Source of the DNA: Bryobacterales bacterium
GTDB taxonomy: Bacteria > Acidobacteriota > Terriglobia > Bryobacterales > Bryobacteraceae
DNA: 6,659 nt
Direction: 5' to 3'
NCBI GenBank assembly: GCA_003142355.1
Contig: PLMF01000174.1
Location: 1,471-8,129 of the forward strand
The notes beneath the pieces were generated by a model. The model was given only the letters and a program-made list of their open reading frames with translations, searched no databases and was not told the origin of the DNA. This document shows, piece by piece, positions 1-6,656 of the stretch; position 1 is the stretch's first letter; the number at the start of each line of letters is the position of its first letter. The translations under genes and the position numbers were made by a program.

Positions 1-404
1 GCCAGCTTGCCGATGGTGGTGGTCTTGCCCGAGCCATTCACTCCCACCACCAGGATCACCGCGGGCGGCTCGGCCACGCGCGCCGGCGCCCGCTCGCTGG
101 CCTGGAGGATTTCGAGCAGTTGCTCGCGGATCAGGCCCTTCAGCCCGGCCGCGTCGCCCAACTGGCGCCGTGCGACGCTCTGCCGGATGCGCTCCAGGAT
201 TTCGTCCGTGGTACGCACCCCGATATCGGCCGCGATGAGCGTGGATTCCAGCTCGTCGAGCAGCTCCGCATCGATCTCTTTCTTTCCCTGGAGGGCGTCT
301 TCGAGCGCGGAAACCAGCCCCGCGCGCGTTTTCTCCACGCCGCTCTTCAACCTCTCCAGCAGGGATGGCTCTTGCTCCACGGAGCCGAATAGAGTCTGGA
401 TCAT
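1..404 (-). CDS. ftsY: FtsY, signal recognition particle receptor GTPase (5' part, truncated by window edge)
   Basis: FtsY is the membrane-associated SRP receptor. It docks the SRP-ribosome complex and, through paired GTP hydrolysis with Ffh, hands nascent membrane proteins to SecYEG. The minus strand reads 134 complete codons from ATG at 404-402, beginning MIQTLFGSVEQEPSLLERLK. An in-frame TAG lies only two codons upstream, so this ATG is the earliest ATG possible. Residues about 10-105 are a charged helical stretch fitting the N domain (KKEIDAELLDELESTLIAAD, then IGVRTTDEILERI). The G domain starts near residue 114 (AVILVVGVNGSGKTTTIGKL), with the P-loop GxxGxGKTT at residues 121-129. The remaining G motifs and the C-terminus lie beyond position 1. 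No long acidic A domain precedes the N domain, unlike E. coli FtsY. The start codon is 28 nt after the stop of the upstream glycosyltransferase-like gene, suggesting one transcript. Only a weak purine stretch (AGAATAGAG) serves as ribosome binding site. The P-loop context and N domain favour FtsY over Ffh; the neighbours do not help decide. Confidence 0.93.
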   Translation of the reverse strand, partial: MIQTLFGSVEQEPSLLERLKSGVEKTRAGLVSALEDALQGKKEIDAELLDELESTLIAADIGVRTTDEILERIRQSVARRQLGDAAGLKGLIREQLLEILQASERAPARVAEPPAVILVVGVNGSGKTTTIGKL

Positions 405-432
405 TTTGCTCTATTCTACCAGCCGTGCAAAA

Positions 433-2187
433 TCAGCCGGAGACCGACATCCAGTTACCACCTTGGAGGCGGACCCACTGAATCTGGATGGCCGCTGGCG
501 AGAAACCGGAAGGCGCAGCGAGCGTCGCGCGTCCCGAGGGATCCAGCTTGCATTTCCAGACGATCACGCGGAACGAGCGATTCTCGGCCATGCGAAGGGC
601 CAGATCCACCGTCTCTCCGGCGAACTCGGGAATCTCCACGGTGTAGCTGTCCCCGGTTCCGATCTGGCGGGGCCGGAGACGGATCTCTACCGGCGGGCGT
701 GCGTCCGAAATGCCACGCACGTCGTGGAGCTCCCAGCCGCCGGCCAGAACGTGGTCGTAACGAGTCAGTTCATCTCCGGTGGGGGCCTCGCGCAACATCA
801 TCATCCGGTCCACTTCAAGAGTTGGATTCCCGTACGCGAGCCGCGCCAGGAGAACCAAGGCGAAACCAGCGGGCAGCGGATCGTCCACCAGGAGCAGGGA
901 CGCGCCGCGGGGCAGTTGAGGGTGCACCTTCTGCAAGCGTTCGATAACCCGGCGCATGTCGTTCTGCTGACGCTGCAAAGAGGCGGAATACGGGGCCAAC
1001 CTGGCGGCGTGCATGTGCATGATCAGGACCGCGGCTGCGGCCAATGTGGCGATCTTAACCACCGTCGCCGCGCGACCACGGAGAGACGCCAAACGGATCA
1101 GGCCATCGCGCAGCCGCTGGAACAAGCATCCGGCATAGAGAGCCCAGCCCATCAAAGGTATGTAGAGCATGTACCCGCCTCGCCGGTCTATGAGGCAGAC
1201 GGGCAAGAGACTTCCAATCAGAAACAAAAGGCCGAATTTCATCGGCCGGGACCGCCAAACGATGGCCGCCGCCCCCATCGCGGCCCACAGCGCCAGCAGC
1301 CCCGGAATCGAGATCCCACCTCTGAAGAGGTCGCCATACAGCAGAAAGTTATGATAGGCACGCATGCCTTCGGCCGCGGCGCGGAGCGAATGCTGGCCGA
1401 GGTCCGGATCGTTACTAAGCGGGTTACGGGTCAGAACCTTTACGGCTATCGTGGGCGCGACCAGCGCCGCGGCGGCGAGAGCGCCACGCCCTTGGCGCAC
1501 CGCGAACCTGACGCCACCCCGCCACGACCACGACTCCGGCGGAAAATAGACCAGCTCGACCAGTAACAACGCTCCCGGCAGCGTCATCGCCATCTCCTTG
1601 GAATCCAGAGCGCAGCCGGTAAGGACCAGTAGCACAGCCAGTTGACGCCACGAGAGCGCGGTTACGCCGGCCCGCTGGCCCGCTTGCCGCCAGGCCAGAT
1701 AACGCGACACCGCGAGAAAATAAAACAGAAAACAAAGGATCTCGTAAATGGTGCCGCTGCTGTAGAGCATGTCGGACACAGCCGGATGATTGGCCATCAG
1801 CACCGCTCCCAGCAGCGCTACCTCCAACGATCCGGACAAGCGCCGGAGAAGCGCAAACGCCAGAAAGACGTTCGCCAGCATCAGGCCGAGACACACGGCG
1901 CGAAACGGCACCGGGTTGAATCCGGCCAGCCTGTAGAGCGTGAAATAGTAAACGCCTCCGAGCGGCCGGAAGGCTCCGGTTGCCACGCGCAGCGCGGAGC
2001 CAAGCACGTACCCCAGGGAGTGTCCCCAGTATTCGTGCATCTTGATTAGATTGCCGCCATCGTCTTGGGTAAAGTAGGCGTTCAAGCCAGCCGACGCCGA
2101 CACCACAAAATAGATCGCGAGGAAGAGCAGTGCGACGAGGATGAGCGCACGCTCATGCCTGATGTTTTTTCCGGGGGGCGTTACCAC
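433..2187 (-). CDS. GT-C type (PMT/TMTC-like) polytopic membrane glycosyltransferase, putative
   Basis: This 584-residue protein looks like a lipid-linked-sugar-dependent glycosyltransferase of the GT-C fold; donor and acceptor cannot be told from sequence. The start is GTG at 2187-2185. An in-frame TAG lies seven codons before it, and the next Met (residue 50) is past the first membrane segment. TM1 covers about residues 14-34. It is followed by a loop with an Asp pair (YFTQDDGGN, D42-D43), the usual place of the catalytic acid in GT-C enzymes. Further hydrophobic segments lie near 95-115, 122-135, 148-163, 183-193, 200-214, 236-251, 293-311, 317-333, 339-354 and 376-391. The motifs FRPLGGVYYF (73-82), DSKEMAMTLPG (195-205) and YIPLMGWAL (342-350) resemble the RPL, SKE and YLPS motifs of TMTC-like proteins. 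Residues about 400-584 are a soluble, beta-rich tail without TPR repeats. The gene probably shares a transcript with ftsY 28 nt downstream and is divergent from the receptor gene. GT-C membership is fairly firm; enzymatic activity is inferred. A non-catalytic polytopic protein is the alternative. Confidence 0.8.
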   Translation of the reverse strand: MVTPPGKNIRHERALILVALLFLAIYFVVSASAGLNAYFTQDDGGNLIKMHEYWGHSLGYVLGSALRVATGAFRPLGGVYYFTLYRLAGFNPVPFRAVCLGLMLANVFLAFALLRRLSGSLEVALLGAVLMANHPAVSDMLYSSGTIYEILCFLFYFLAVSRYLAWRQAGQRAGVTALSWRQLAVLLVLTGCALDSKEMAMTLPGALLLVELVYFPPESWSWRGGVRFAVRQGRGALAAAALVAPTIAVKVLTRNPLSNDPDLGQHSLRAAAEGMRAYHNFLLYGDLFRGGISIPGLLALWAAMGAAAIVWRSRPMKFGLLFLIGSLLPVCLIDRRGGYMLYIPLMGWALYAGCLFQRLRDGLIRLASLRGRAATVVKIATLAAAAVLIMHMHAARLAPYSASLQRQQNDMRRVIERLQKVHPQLPRGASLLLVDDPLPAGFALVLLARLAYGNPTLEVDRMMMLREAPTGDELTRYDHVLAGGWELHDVRGISDARPPVEIRLRPRQIGTGDSYTVEIPEFAGETVDLALRMAENRSFRVIVWKCKLDPSGRATLAAPSGFSPAAIQIQWVRLQGGNWMSVSG

Positions 2188-2232
2188 AGTGTATTCGTGT
2201 TCTCTCTATCCCTAAGACCCCTCAAGATAGCG

Positions 2233-2238
2233 ATTCTA
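2233..2238 (-). promoter_or_regulatory. Possible -10 element for the glycosyltransferase-ftsY transcript
   Basis: On the minus strand this reads TAGAAT, one change from TATAAT, about 45 nt before the GTG start of the glycosyltransferase gene. The hexamer 17 nt upstream (GGATAT) is a poor -35 match, so this is only a candidate. It could be a chance AT-rich hexamer in GC-rich DNA. Confidence 0.2.
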
Positions 2239-2290
2239 CTACAGGCGATCCCCAGATATCCCGCGTTCTCCGCTCCGGTTACGGCCCGGT

Positions 2291-2302
2291 AGAGGATCAC
2301 CG
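2291..2302 (+). repeat. 12-bp direct repeat, left copy (AGAGGATCACCG)
   Basis: An exact copy of AGAGGATCACCG recurs at 2432-2443 in the same orientation, 141 bp away. The two copies bracket the gene remnant. The match stops at both ends, so it is not part of a longer duplication. Confidence 0.6.
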
Positions 2303-2385
2303 CGGAACGTTACTACCAGATCCTGGTCGATGCCGCCGACGGCTGGGAACTCCACGACGGGCCTGGTGTTTCCGACGCTGCGCCA
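2293..2385 (+). pseudogene. Remnant of a paralogue of the glycosyltransferase C-terminal domain
   Basis: Plus-strand translation of this open stretch gives RITAERYYQILVDA followed by ADGWELHDGPGVSDA. The neighbouring glycosyltransferase has DELTRYDHVLAGGWELHDVRGISDA at residues 472-496. Shared residues are the R-Y pair, the L five residues on from that R, GWELHD, G and SDA, with a three-residue insertion in the remnant. At DNA level, 2341-2378 matches the reverse complement of 701-738 with 32 of 38 bases identical by hand count. The frame has a TAG at 2290-2292 just upstream, and the similarity fades after SDA. There is no start codon or domain context, so it cannot encode a working protein. 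It runs opposite to the intact gene. The reading is a scrap of a second family member, left by a duplication or by loss of a neighbouring gene. Only about 28 residues support it. Confidence 0.55.
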
Positions 2386-2431
2386 GTATCCCCCTCTTGC
2401 CGGTGGTGCTCTGCTTCCGCGCTGAATCCAA

Positions 2432-2443
2432 AGAGGATCACCG
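2432..2443 (+). repeat. 12-bp direct repeat, right copy (AGAGGATCACCG)
   Basis: Identical to 2291-2302. It lies about 45 bp past the last recognisable similarity of the gene remnant and 104 bp before the receptor start codon. Confidence 0.6.
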
Positions 2444-2490
2444 AATTTCATTTGCACAATCAGGTTTTTCTTCTTGAAACAGCAACCGGA

Positions 2491-2513
2491 CTGTGTCAAA
2501 CTTTTCGACACAG
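2491..2513 (+). promoter_or_regulatory. Perfect 7-bp inverted repeat upstream of the receptor gene
   Basis: CTGTGTC (2491-2497) and GACACAG (2507-2513) are perfectly complementary around a 9-nt spacer rich in A and T. The element ends 33 nt before the receptor ATG. Its position fits an operator for a dimeric regulator or a 5' leader hairpin. No convincing -35/-10 pair could be placed beside it, so which of these applies is open. It is too short and lacks a following T-run, so a terminator is unlikely. Confidence 0.45.
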
Positions 2514-2535
2514 AGTTCATAGTTTCGCCCCGCGT

Positions 2536-2545
2536 GAGGAAGGAG
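2536..2545 (+). promoter_or_regulatory. Ribosome binding site of the receptor gene
   Basis: The run GAGGAAGGAG contains two overlapping Shine-Dalgarno cores. GAGG at 2536-2539 is 7 nt from the ATG at 2547, an ordinary spacing. AAGGAG at 2540-2545 is the stronger core but sits only 1 nt from the ATG. An in-frame TGA at 2535-2537 rules out any earlier start, and no other start codon is better placed, so ATG 2547 is chosen. Confidence 0.7.
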
Positions 2546-2546
2546 T

Positions 2547-5500
2547 ATGACTTCAAGGAACAGTTCTCGGCTTCTCTCTGGACTGCTGGTAGTTTGCATG
2601 GGGATCCTGCTCAGCCTCGGCGCGACACCAGCCTGGTCGCAGGCAACCTCGAGCACTACCGTCGCCGGCATGGTGGCGGACCAGCAGAACGCCGCAATTC
2701 CAGGCGTGGAGGTCAAGCTGGTTGACGTCTCGACCGGCTCCTCACGAACCACGTCAACCAACGACACAGGCCGGTACATCTTCGTCAACGTTCCGTCGGG
2801 CACTTTTAACATCACCTTTGCCAAACCGGGTTTCACGCAGTCCAGGGTGACGGGGCAAGAAGTCGTTGTCGGCTCGACCCTGACCGTCAACACCACCCTC
2901 GAGGTGGGAGCCACCACCACCACGGTCGAGGTCACGGCCAGTAAAGGCGCCGACCTGGTGACCAGCAACGCATCGGTCGGGACCACCATCACCGGCGACG
3001 CCATCCTCGCCTTGCCGAACCTGGGCCGCGACGTCTCCACCCTGGCGGTGTTGCAGCCAGGTGTGACGCCGGCCGGCTATACGGCCGGGGCCTATGAGGA
3101 CCAGAACACATTCATGCTGGACGGCGGAAACGCCACCGACGACATGTCCGGCGAAGCCAACCGTTACGGGACCAACTTCACGGGTCTGGGCGGCACCCAG
3201 CAAAGCGCCGTTCCCTCGGGCGTGGTGCCGACCCCGGTGGAGAGCATCGAGGAATTCCGCGTGGCAACCTTCAACCAGACGGCGGACTTCAACAACTCCA
3301 TCGGTTCCCAGGTTCAGATGGTGACCAAGCGCGGCTCCTCTCAATTTCATGGCTCGGGCTATTGGTACTATTACGCCACCAACGTCGGTGCCGCCAACCT
3401 TTGGGCGAACGACCACACGCCGCTGACCACTGCGTCGGGCCAGGTTCTATCGCCCTATACACCGCTGCCTTCCAACCACCGCAACCGCTTCGGCGGCAGC
3501 CTGGGCGGGCCGATTACACCCAAGATCGCAGGGGGGAAGACGTTCTTCTTCGTCAATTACGAGGGCCTGCGTTACCCCAACGTCAGCAACTACGAAAGGC
3601 CGGTGCCCACCGACACCATGCGCGCCGGCGTGATTTTTGTCCCCAACGCCGCGGGGACGTACCTTCCCTATAACCTCAACCCCACCGCGGTGACGGTGAA
3701 CGGAACGACGTATCAGCCTGCCACGTGCCCCTCGGGCCTCTGCGATCCGCGCGGGATTGGGGTCAACCCCATCGTTCAGAAGATCTGGTCGTATATGCCC
3801 GAGCCCAACGACCCGTATTATGCCTCGAATGGTGGTGACGGGTATAACGTCCAGGGGTTCTATTCCTCCATGCGGCAGCCGCTCACCGAGAACTCCTATG
3901 TTTCCCGCATCGATCATGACTTCGGCGAAAAGTGGCGCTTGTTTGCCACCTACCGCTACATGCGGCTCATCAGCCTGACGAGCAACCAGGCGGATATCGG
4001 TGGCCTCCTGCCGGGCGCCACCAAGGGAACGCCGGCGGCTGAGGCTCCGCGCCCGCAGAATCCCGGGTACCTGGTCCTCGGCTTGACTACCGATGTCACG
4101 CCCACCGCCACCAATGAGTTCCGGTTCAATTACACGCGCAACTTCTGGCAGTGGGGCACCGCCAATGCGCCTCCGCAACTCCCGGGCCTGGGCGGCGCGG
4201 TCGAAATCGCCGCTGGCGCCGCCGCTTCGACGGCTGAAAGCAGCACCTGCGCCAACACCCTCATCCCGTACAACGTGGGCACGCAATGCACCCGGCAGCG
4301 GTTCTGGGACGGTCAGGACAAGCTGGTCCGCGACGACCTGACCATGATCCGGGGCAACCACTTGTTCCAGTTCGGTGGAACCTACCAGCGCAACTACGAT
4401 TACCACATGCGCACCGACAACGGGTCGGGCATCAACAACCAGATCGTTTACCAGGTTGCCAGCACCAACATCAATTTCGCCAGCAACAACTACTATCCAA
4501 CCAGCGTGCCGGCCAATCAACAGAGCAACTTCCGCAACCTGTACTCGGAAGTGCTGGGCTTGGTCAGCCAACCCCAAGTGGCGTACACGCGTTCCGGCAA
4601 CAACCTCACGGCCAACCCGGTGGGCCAGCCGGCTTTCGACCAGAGCATCATCCCGTTTTACAACATGTACTTCAGCGACACCTGGCGCATGAAACCTACC
4701 TTCACCCTGACCTATAGCCTCGGCTGGGCGCTCGAGTTGCCGCCCTACGAGATCAACGGGAAACAGGTGGAAGTGGTGACTTCCGACGGCAGCCTGGTGA
4801 ATACCAAGGACTACTTGGCCAATCGGAAAACGGCAGCCTTGGCCGGGCAGGTCTACAACCCCGTGCTCGGGTTTGACATGGTCCGCAATGTGGGCGCCGG
4901 CATGAAGTACCCCATGACCACTTTCTATGGCGCGTTCAGCCCGCGGCTCGCGGCCGCCTGGAATCCCAAGTTCGACAGCGGAATCCTCGGCAAGCTCTTC
5001 GGCAGCGGCAAGACCGTCCTGCGTGGCGGCTATGGCCGCATCTGGGGCCGGCTGAACGGCGTCAACCTGGTTCTGGTCCCGCTGCTCGGTATCGGCCCGC
5101 TGCAACCGGTCACCTGCGCCGGCCCCAGCAGGACCGGGCAATGCCTGGGCACCAACAACGTCGACCCCTCGACCGTGTTCCGCATCGGAACCGACGGTAT
5201 GTCGGCCCCGCTCCCAACGCCGTCGCAAACCCTGGCCCAGCCCTTCTTAATGGGGTACAACGGCGCCGTCTCGGCCGGCGACGTCAACACGCTCGATCCC
5301 AACTACCGCCCACAGCGCACCGACAACGTCAGCATCTCGCTGCAACGCGAGCTGCGCTCGAAGATGATGCTCGAGGTCGGCTATATCGGCCGCATCCTCA
5401 AGAACGAGATGCAAGAGGTGAATCTGGATGCCGTGCCGTATATGACGACCCTCAACGGCCAGACTTTCGCACAAGGCTATGCCAGCATTTACAACGCGTT

Positions 5501-6593
5501 GGCCAACGGCGTGGCCCCGGGCTCGATTCCCACCCAGCCGTTCTTTGAAGGGGCGCTGGCCGGCAAGGGAACCTACTGCTCCGGCTACGCCAATTGCACC
5601 GCCGCTGTGGCCTCGAAGCTCGCATCCACCTTCAAGAGCACGGGGGTCTCCGACATCTGGTCGGCGCTGAACAAGGCGGATTCGTGGACCCTGGGCCGCA
5701 CCATGATCAGCGGCGCGGGCGGCGGCGTTTCCCCGCTCCAGGCCACGTCGGTCGCCCTCACCACCAGCATGGGGTTTGGCAACTACAATGCGATGTACGT
5801 CACCTGGAAAGCCACCGATTACCACGGCGCAACCGTGGTCTCCAACTTCACCTGGGGCCGCGCCCTGGGCACGGCGCCGCTGGCCCAGGCCAACAGCTCC
5901 AATACCGCCCTCAACGCTTGGGACTTGCAGGCCAATTACGGCCCCAACGGATTCGACATCAAGTTCCTCTACAACGTTGCCATATACTATGCTCCGCCGG
6001 TCTTCAAGGCCCAGCACGGAGTGCTGGGCCACATCCTCGGCGGATGGACGCTCTCCCCGCTGTTTACCGCACAGAGCGGGGCCGCAACTTGCGCAACCTA
6101 CAGCCAAGGGTCCCTCACGGCCGCCGCGAGCCAGTCTTTTGGCGAGTCTAGTTCGGGTGCCATGTCCTCCACCGCCGACTGCGCTGTGGGTGCTTCGCCG
6201 CTCACTCAGACGTCCAGCGCCTATTACCATAACGCCGGTTCCAATGGCGTCGGCACTAACAATAGCACTGGCATCAATATGTTCGCCGACCCCTCCGCGG
6301 TCTACAGCGAGCTCCGGCCGTGTGTGCTGGGTATGGACACCAACTGCGGCGGTTACGGCAACCTCCGGGGCCTTCCCACCTGGAACCTGGATGCCAACCT
6401 GGCGAAAGACATCGGTGTCTGGAAAGAGGGGAAAGTTGGCGCCACCCTCAGCTTCCAGTTCACCAACATCCTGAACCACATGCAGCCGGGCAACGGGGCC
6501 TTGACTTGGAGCACCCCGTCGACGTTTGGCAGAATCACCACCCAGGCCAACACGCCGCGGCAGTTCGAATTCGGCCTGCGGCTTCACTTCTAA
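2547..6593 (+). CDS. TonB-dependent receptor, Oar-like, with N-terminal carboxypeptidase-regulatory-like domain
   Basis: This complete 1,348-residue outer-membrane receptor should bind and import a large ligand powered by TonB-ExbBD; the substrate is unknown. It begins with a signal peptide: basic n-region, hydrophobic LLSGLLVVCMGILLSLGA at 9-26, and cleavage near TPAWSQA at 28-33. Residues about 36-130 form a CarboxypepD_reg (CNA-B-like) fold, with IPGVEVKLVDVSTG at 51-64 and DTGRYIFVNVPSGTFNITF at 73-91. The plug covers about 135-275: LPNLGRD (156-162), NTFMLDGGNATDD (187-199), PVESIEEFRVATFNQTADFN (230-249), then QVQMVTKRGSSQFHGSGYW. NRFGGSLGGPI (313-323) and KTFFFVNYEG (331-340) are typical of the acidobacterial Oar-like group. 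The rest is a large beta-barrel ending FEFGLRLHF, with the C-terminal Phe used in BAM-assisted insertion. The mature part has twelve cysteines in six pairs. No SusD-like partner is in the window. The length is normal for the group, larger than classical siderophore receptors of roughly 700 residues. A role in adhesion or protein/polysaccharide uptake is speculative. Confidence 0.93.
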   Translation: MTSRNSSRLLSGLLVVCMGILLSLGATPAWSQATSSTTVAGMVADQQNAAIPGVEVKLVDVSTGSSRTTSTNDTGRYIFVNVPSGTFNITFAKPGFTQSRVTGQEVVVGSTLTVNTTLEVGATTTTVEVTASKGADLVTSNASVGTTITGDAILALPNLGRDVSTLAVLQPGVTPAGYTAGAYEDQNTFMLDGGNATDDMSGEANRYGTNFTGLGGTQQSAVPSGVVPTPVESIEEFRVATFNQTADFNNSIGSQVQMVTKRGSSQFHGSGYWYYYATNVGAANLWANDHTPLTTASGQVLSPYTPLPSNHRNRFGGSLGGPITPKIAGGKTFFFVNYEGLRYPNVSNYERPVPTDTMRAGVIFVPNAAGTYLPYNLNPTAVTVNGTTYQPATCPSGLCDPRGIGVNPIVQKIWSYMPEPNDPYYASNGGDGYNVQGFYSSMRQPLTENSYVSRIDHDFGEKWRLFATYRYMRLISLTSNQADIGGLLPGATKGTPAAEAPRPQNPGYLVLGLTTDVTPTATNEFRFNYTRNFWQWGTANAPPQLPGLGGAVEIAAGAAASTAESSTCANTLIPYNVGTQCTRQRFWDGQDKLVRDDLTMIRGNHLFQFGGTYQRNYDYHMRTDNGSGINNQIVYQVASTNINFASNNYYPTSVPANQQSNFRNLYSEVLGLVSQPQVAYTRSGNNLTANPVGQPAFDQSIIPFYNMYFSDTWRMKPTFTLTYSLGWALELPPYEINGKQVEVVTSDGSLVNTKDYLANRKTAALAGQVYNPVLGFDMVRNVGAGMKYPMTTFYGAFSPRLAAAWNPKFDSGILGKLFGSGKTVLRGGYGRIWGRLNGVNLVLVPLLGIGPLQPVTCAGPSRTGQCLGTNNVDPSTVFRIGTDGMSAPLPTPSQTLAQPFLMGYNGAVSAGDVNTLDPNYRPQRTDNVSISLQRELRSKMMLEVGYIGRILKNEMQEVNLDAVPYMTTLNGQTFAQGYASIYNALANGVAPGSIPTQPFFEGALAGKGTYCSGYANCTAAVASKLASTFKSTGVSDIWSALNKADSWTLGRTMISGAGGGVSPLQATSVALTTSMGFGNYNAMYVTWKATDYHGATVVSNFTWGRALGTAPLAQANSSNTALNAWDLQANYGPNGFDIKFLYNVAIYYAPPVFKAQHGVLGHILGGWTLSPLFTAQSGAATCATYSQGSLTAAASQSFGESSSGAMSSTADCAVGASPLTQTSSAYYHNAGSNGVGTNNSTGINMFADPSAVYSELRPCVLGMDTNCGGYGNLRGLPTWNLDANLAKDIGVWKEGKVGATLSFQFTNILNHMQPGNGALTWSTPSTFGRITTQANTPRQFEFGLRLHF

Positions 6594-6606
6594 ACTGTCC
6601 AACCGC

Positions 6607-6628
6607 AAACCCGGTGAAAACCCGGTGA
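6607..6628 (+). repeat. Exact 11-bp tandem repeat (AAACCCGGTGA x2)
   Basis: Two directly abutting identical 11-bp units occupy 6607-6617 and 6618-6628, starting 14 nt after the receptor stop codon. They look like a local duplication and form the left arm of the hairpin described separately. Confidence 0.75.
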
Positions 6629-6656
6629 CAGACGGAACGTTTCCGGTTTTCCGGGG
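6610..6656 (+). terminator. Imperfect stem-loop after the receptor gene, possible terminator
   Basis: The arm 6610-6625 can pair with 6643-6655: CCCGG with CCGGG, AAAA with TTTT, and CCGG with CCGG. This gives 13 base pairs, broken by a TG bulge and a single C bulge, closing a 17-nt loop. It lies right after the receptor stop, where a terminator is expected. No T-run follows before the window ends (the sequence goes on as GGGGCCA), so it is not a classical intrinsic terminator and may be a 3' stabilising hairpin instead. Confidence 0.35.

Larger units (their letters stand above)
2188..2546. other. Divergent intergenic region between glycosyltransferase and receptor genes
   Basis: About 360 bp separate the two divergent start codons, so the 5' ends and promoters of both transcripts should lie here. 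Going left to right, it holds a possible minus-strand -10 element, a short plus-strand gene remnant flanked by a 12-bp direct repeat, a pyrimidine-rich stretch (2464-2475), a perfect 7-bp inverted repeat and the receptor ribosome binding site. No intact gene was recognised on either strand. An open minus-strand frame over 2239-2556 has no family resemblance, overlaps the receptor start, and runs antisense to the remnant. Confidence 0.7.

Noticed and set aside
7..1566. A 519-codon open frame on the plus strand over ftsY and the glycosyltransferase gene
   Set aside because: It is antisense to two recognisable genes, spans the gap between them, and its product is low-complexity, rich in Arg, Gln and Pro. 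It is a GC-rich antisense shadow.
2464..2475. Pyrimidine-rich run (TTTTTCTTCTT) as a possible terminator tail
   Set aside because: No GC-rich hairpin immediately precedes it and no plus-strand gene ends upstream, so there is nothing for it to terminate.
2540..2549. Possible abnormal start: AAGGAG only 1 nt before the receptor ATG
   Set aside because: The overlapping GAGG at 2536-2539 gives a normal 7-nt spacing to the same ATG, and the signal peptide reads correctly from it. No alternative start is needed.
2239..2556. A 105-codon minus-strand open frame across the divergent intergenic region
   Set aside because: It overlaps the receptor start, runs antisense to the gene remnant, and its composition changes abruptly along its length. 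No recognisable family or convincing ribosome binding site was seen.
3447..5228. A 593-codon open frame on the minus strand inside the receptor gene
   Set aside because: It lies wholly antisense to a confidently assigned beta-barrel gene. Its Arg/Gly/Ala/Val-rich product shows no domain, signal or membrane pattern. Strong GC bias at third positions keeps such frames open.
5247..6608. A 453-codon open frame on the minus strand over the 3' end of the receptor gene
   Set aside because: Same type of antisense shadow. The product resembles no family, and the receptor frame is clearly the coding one through to its terminal Phe.
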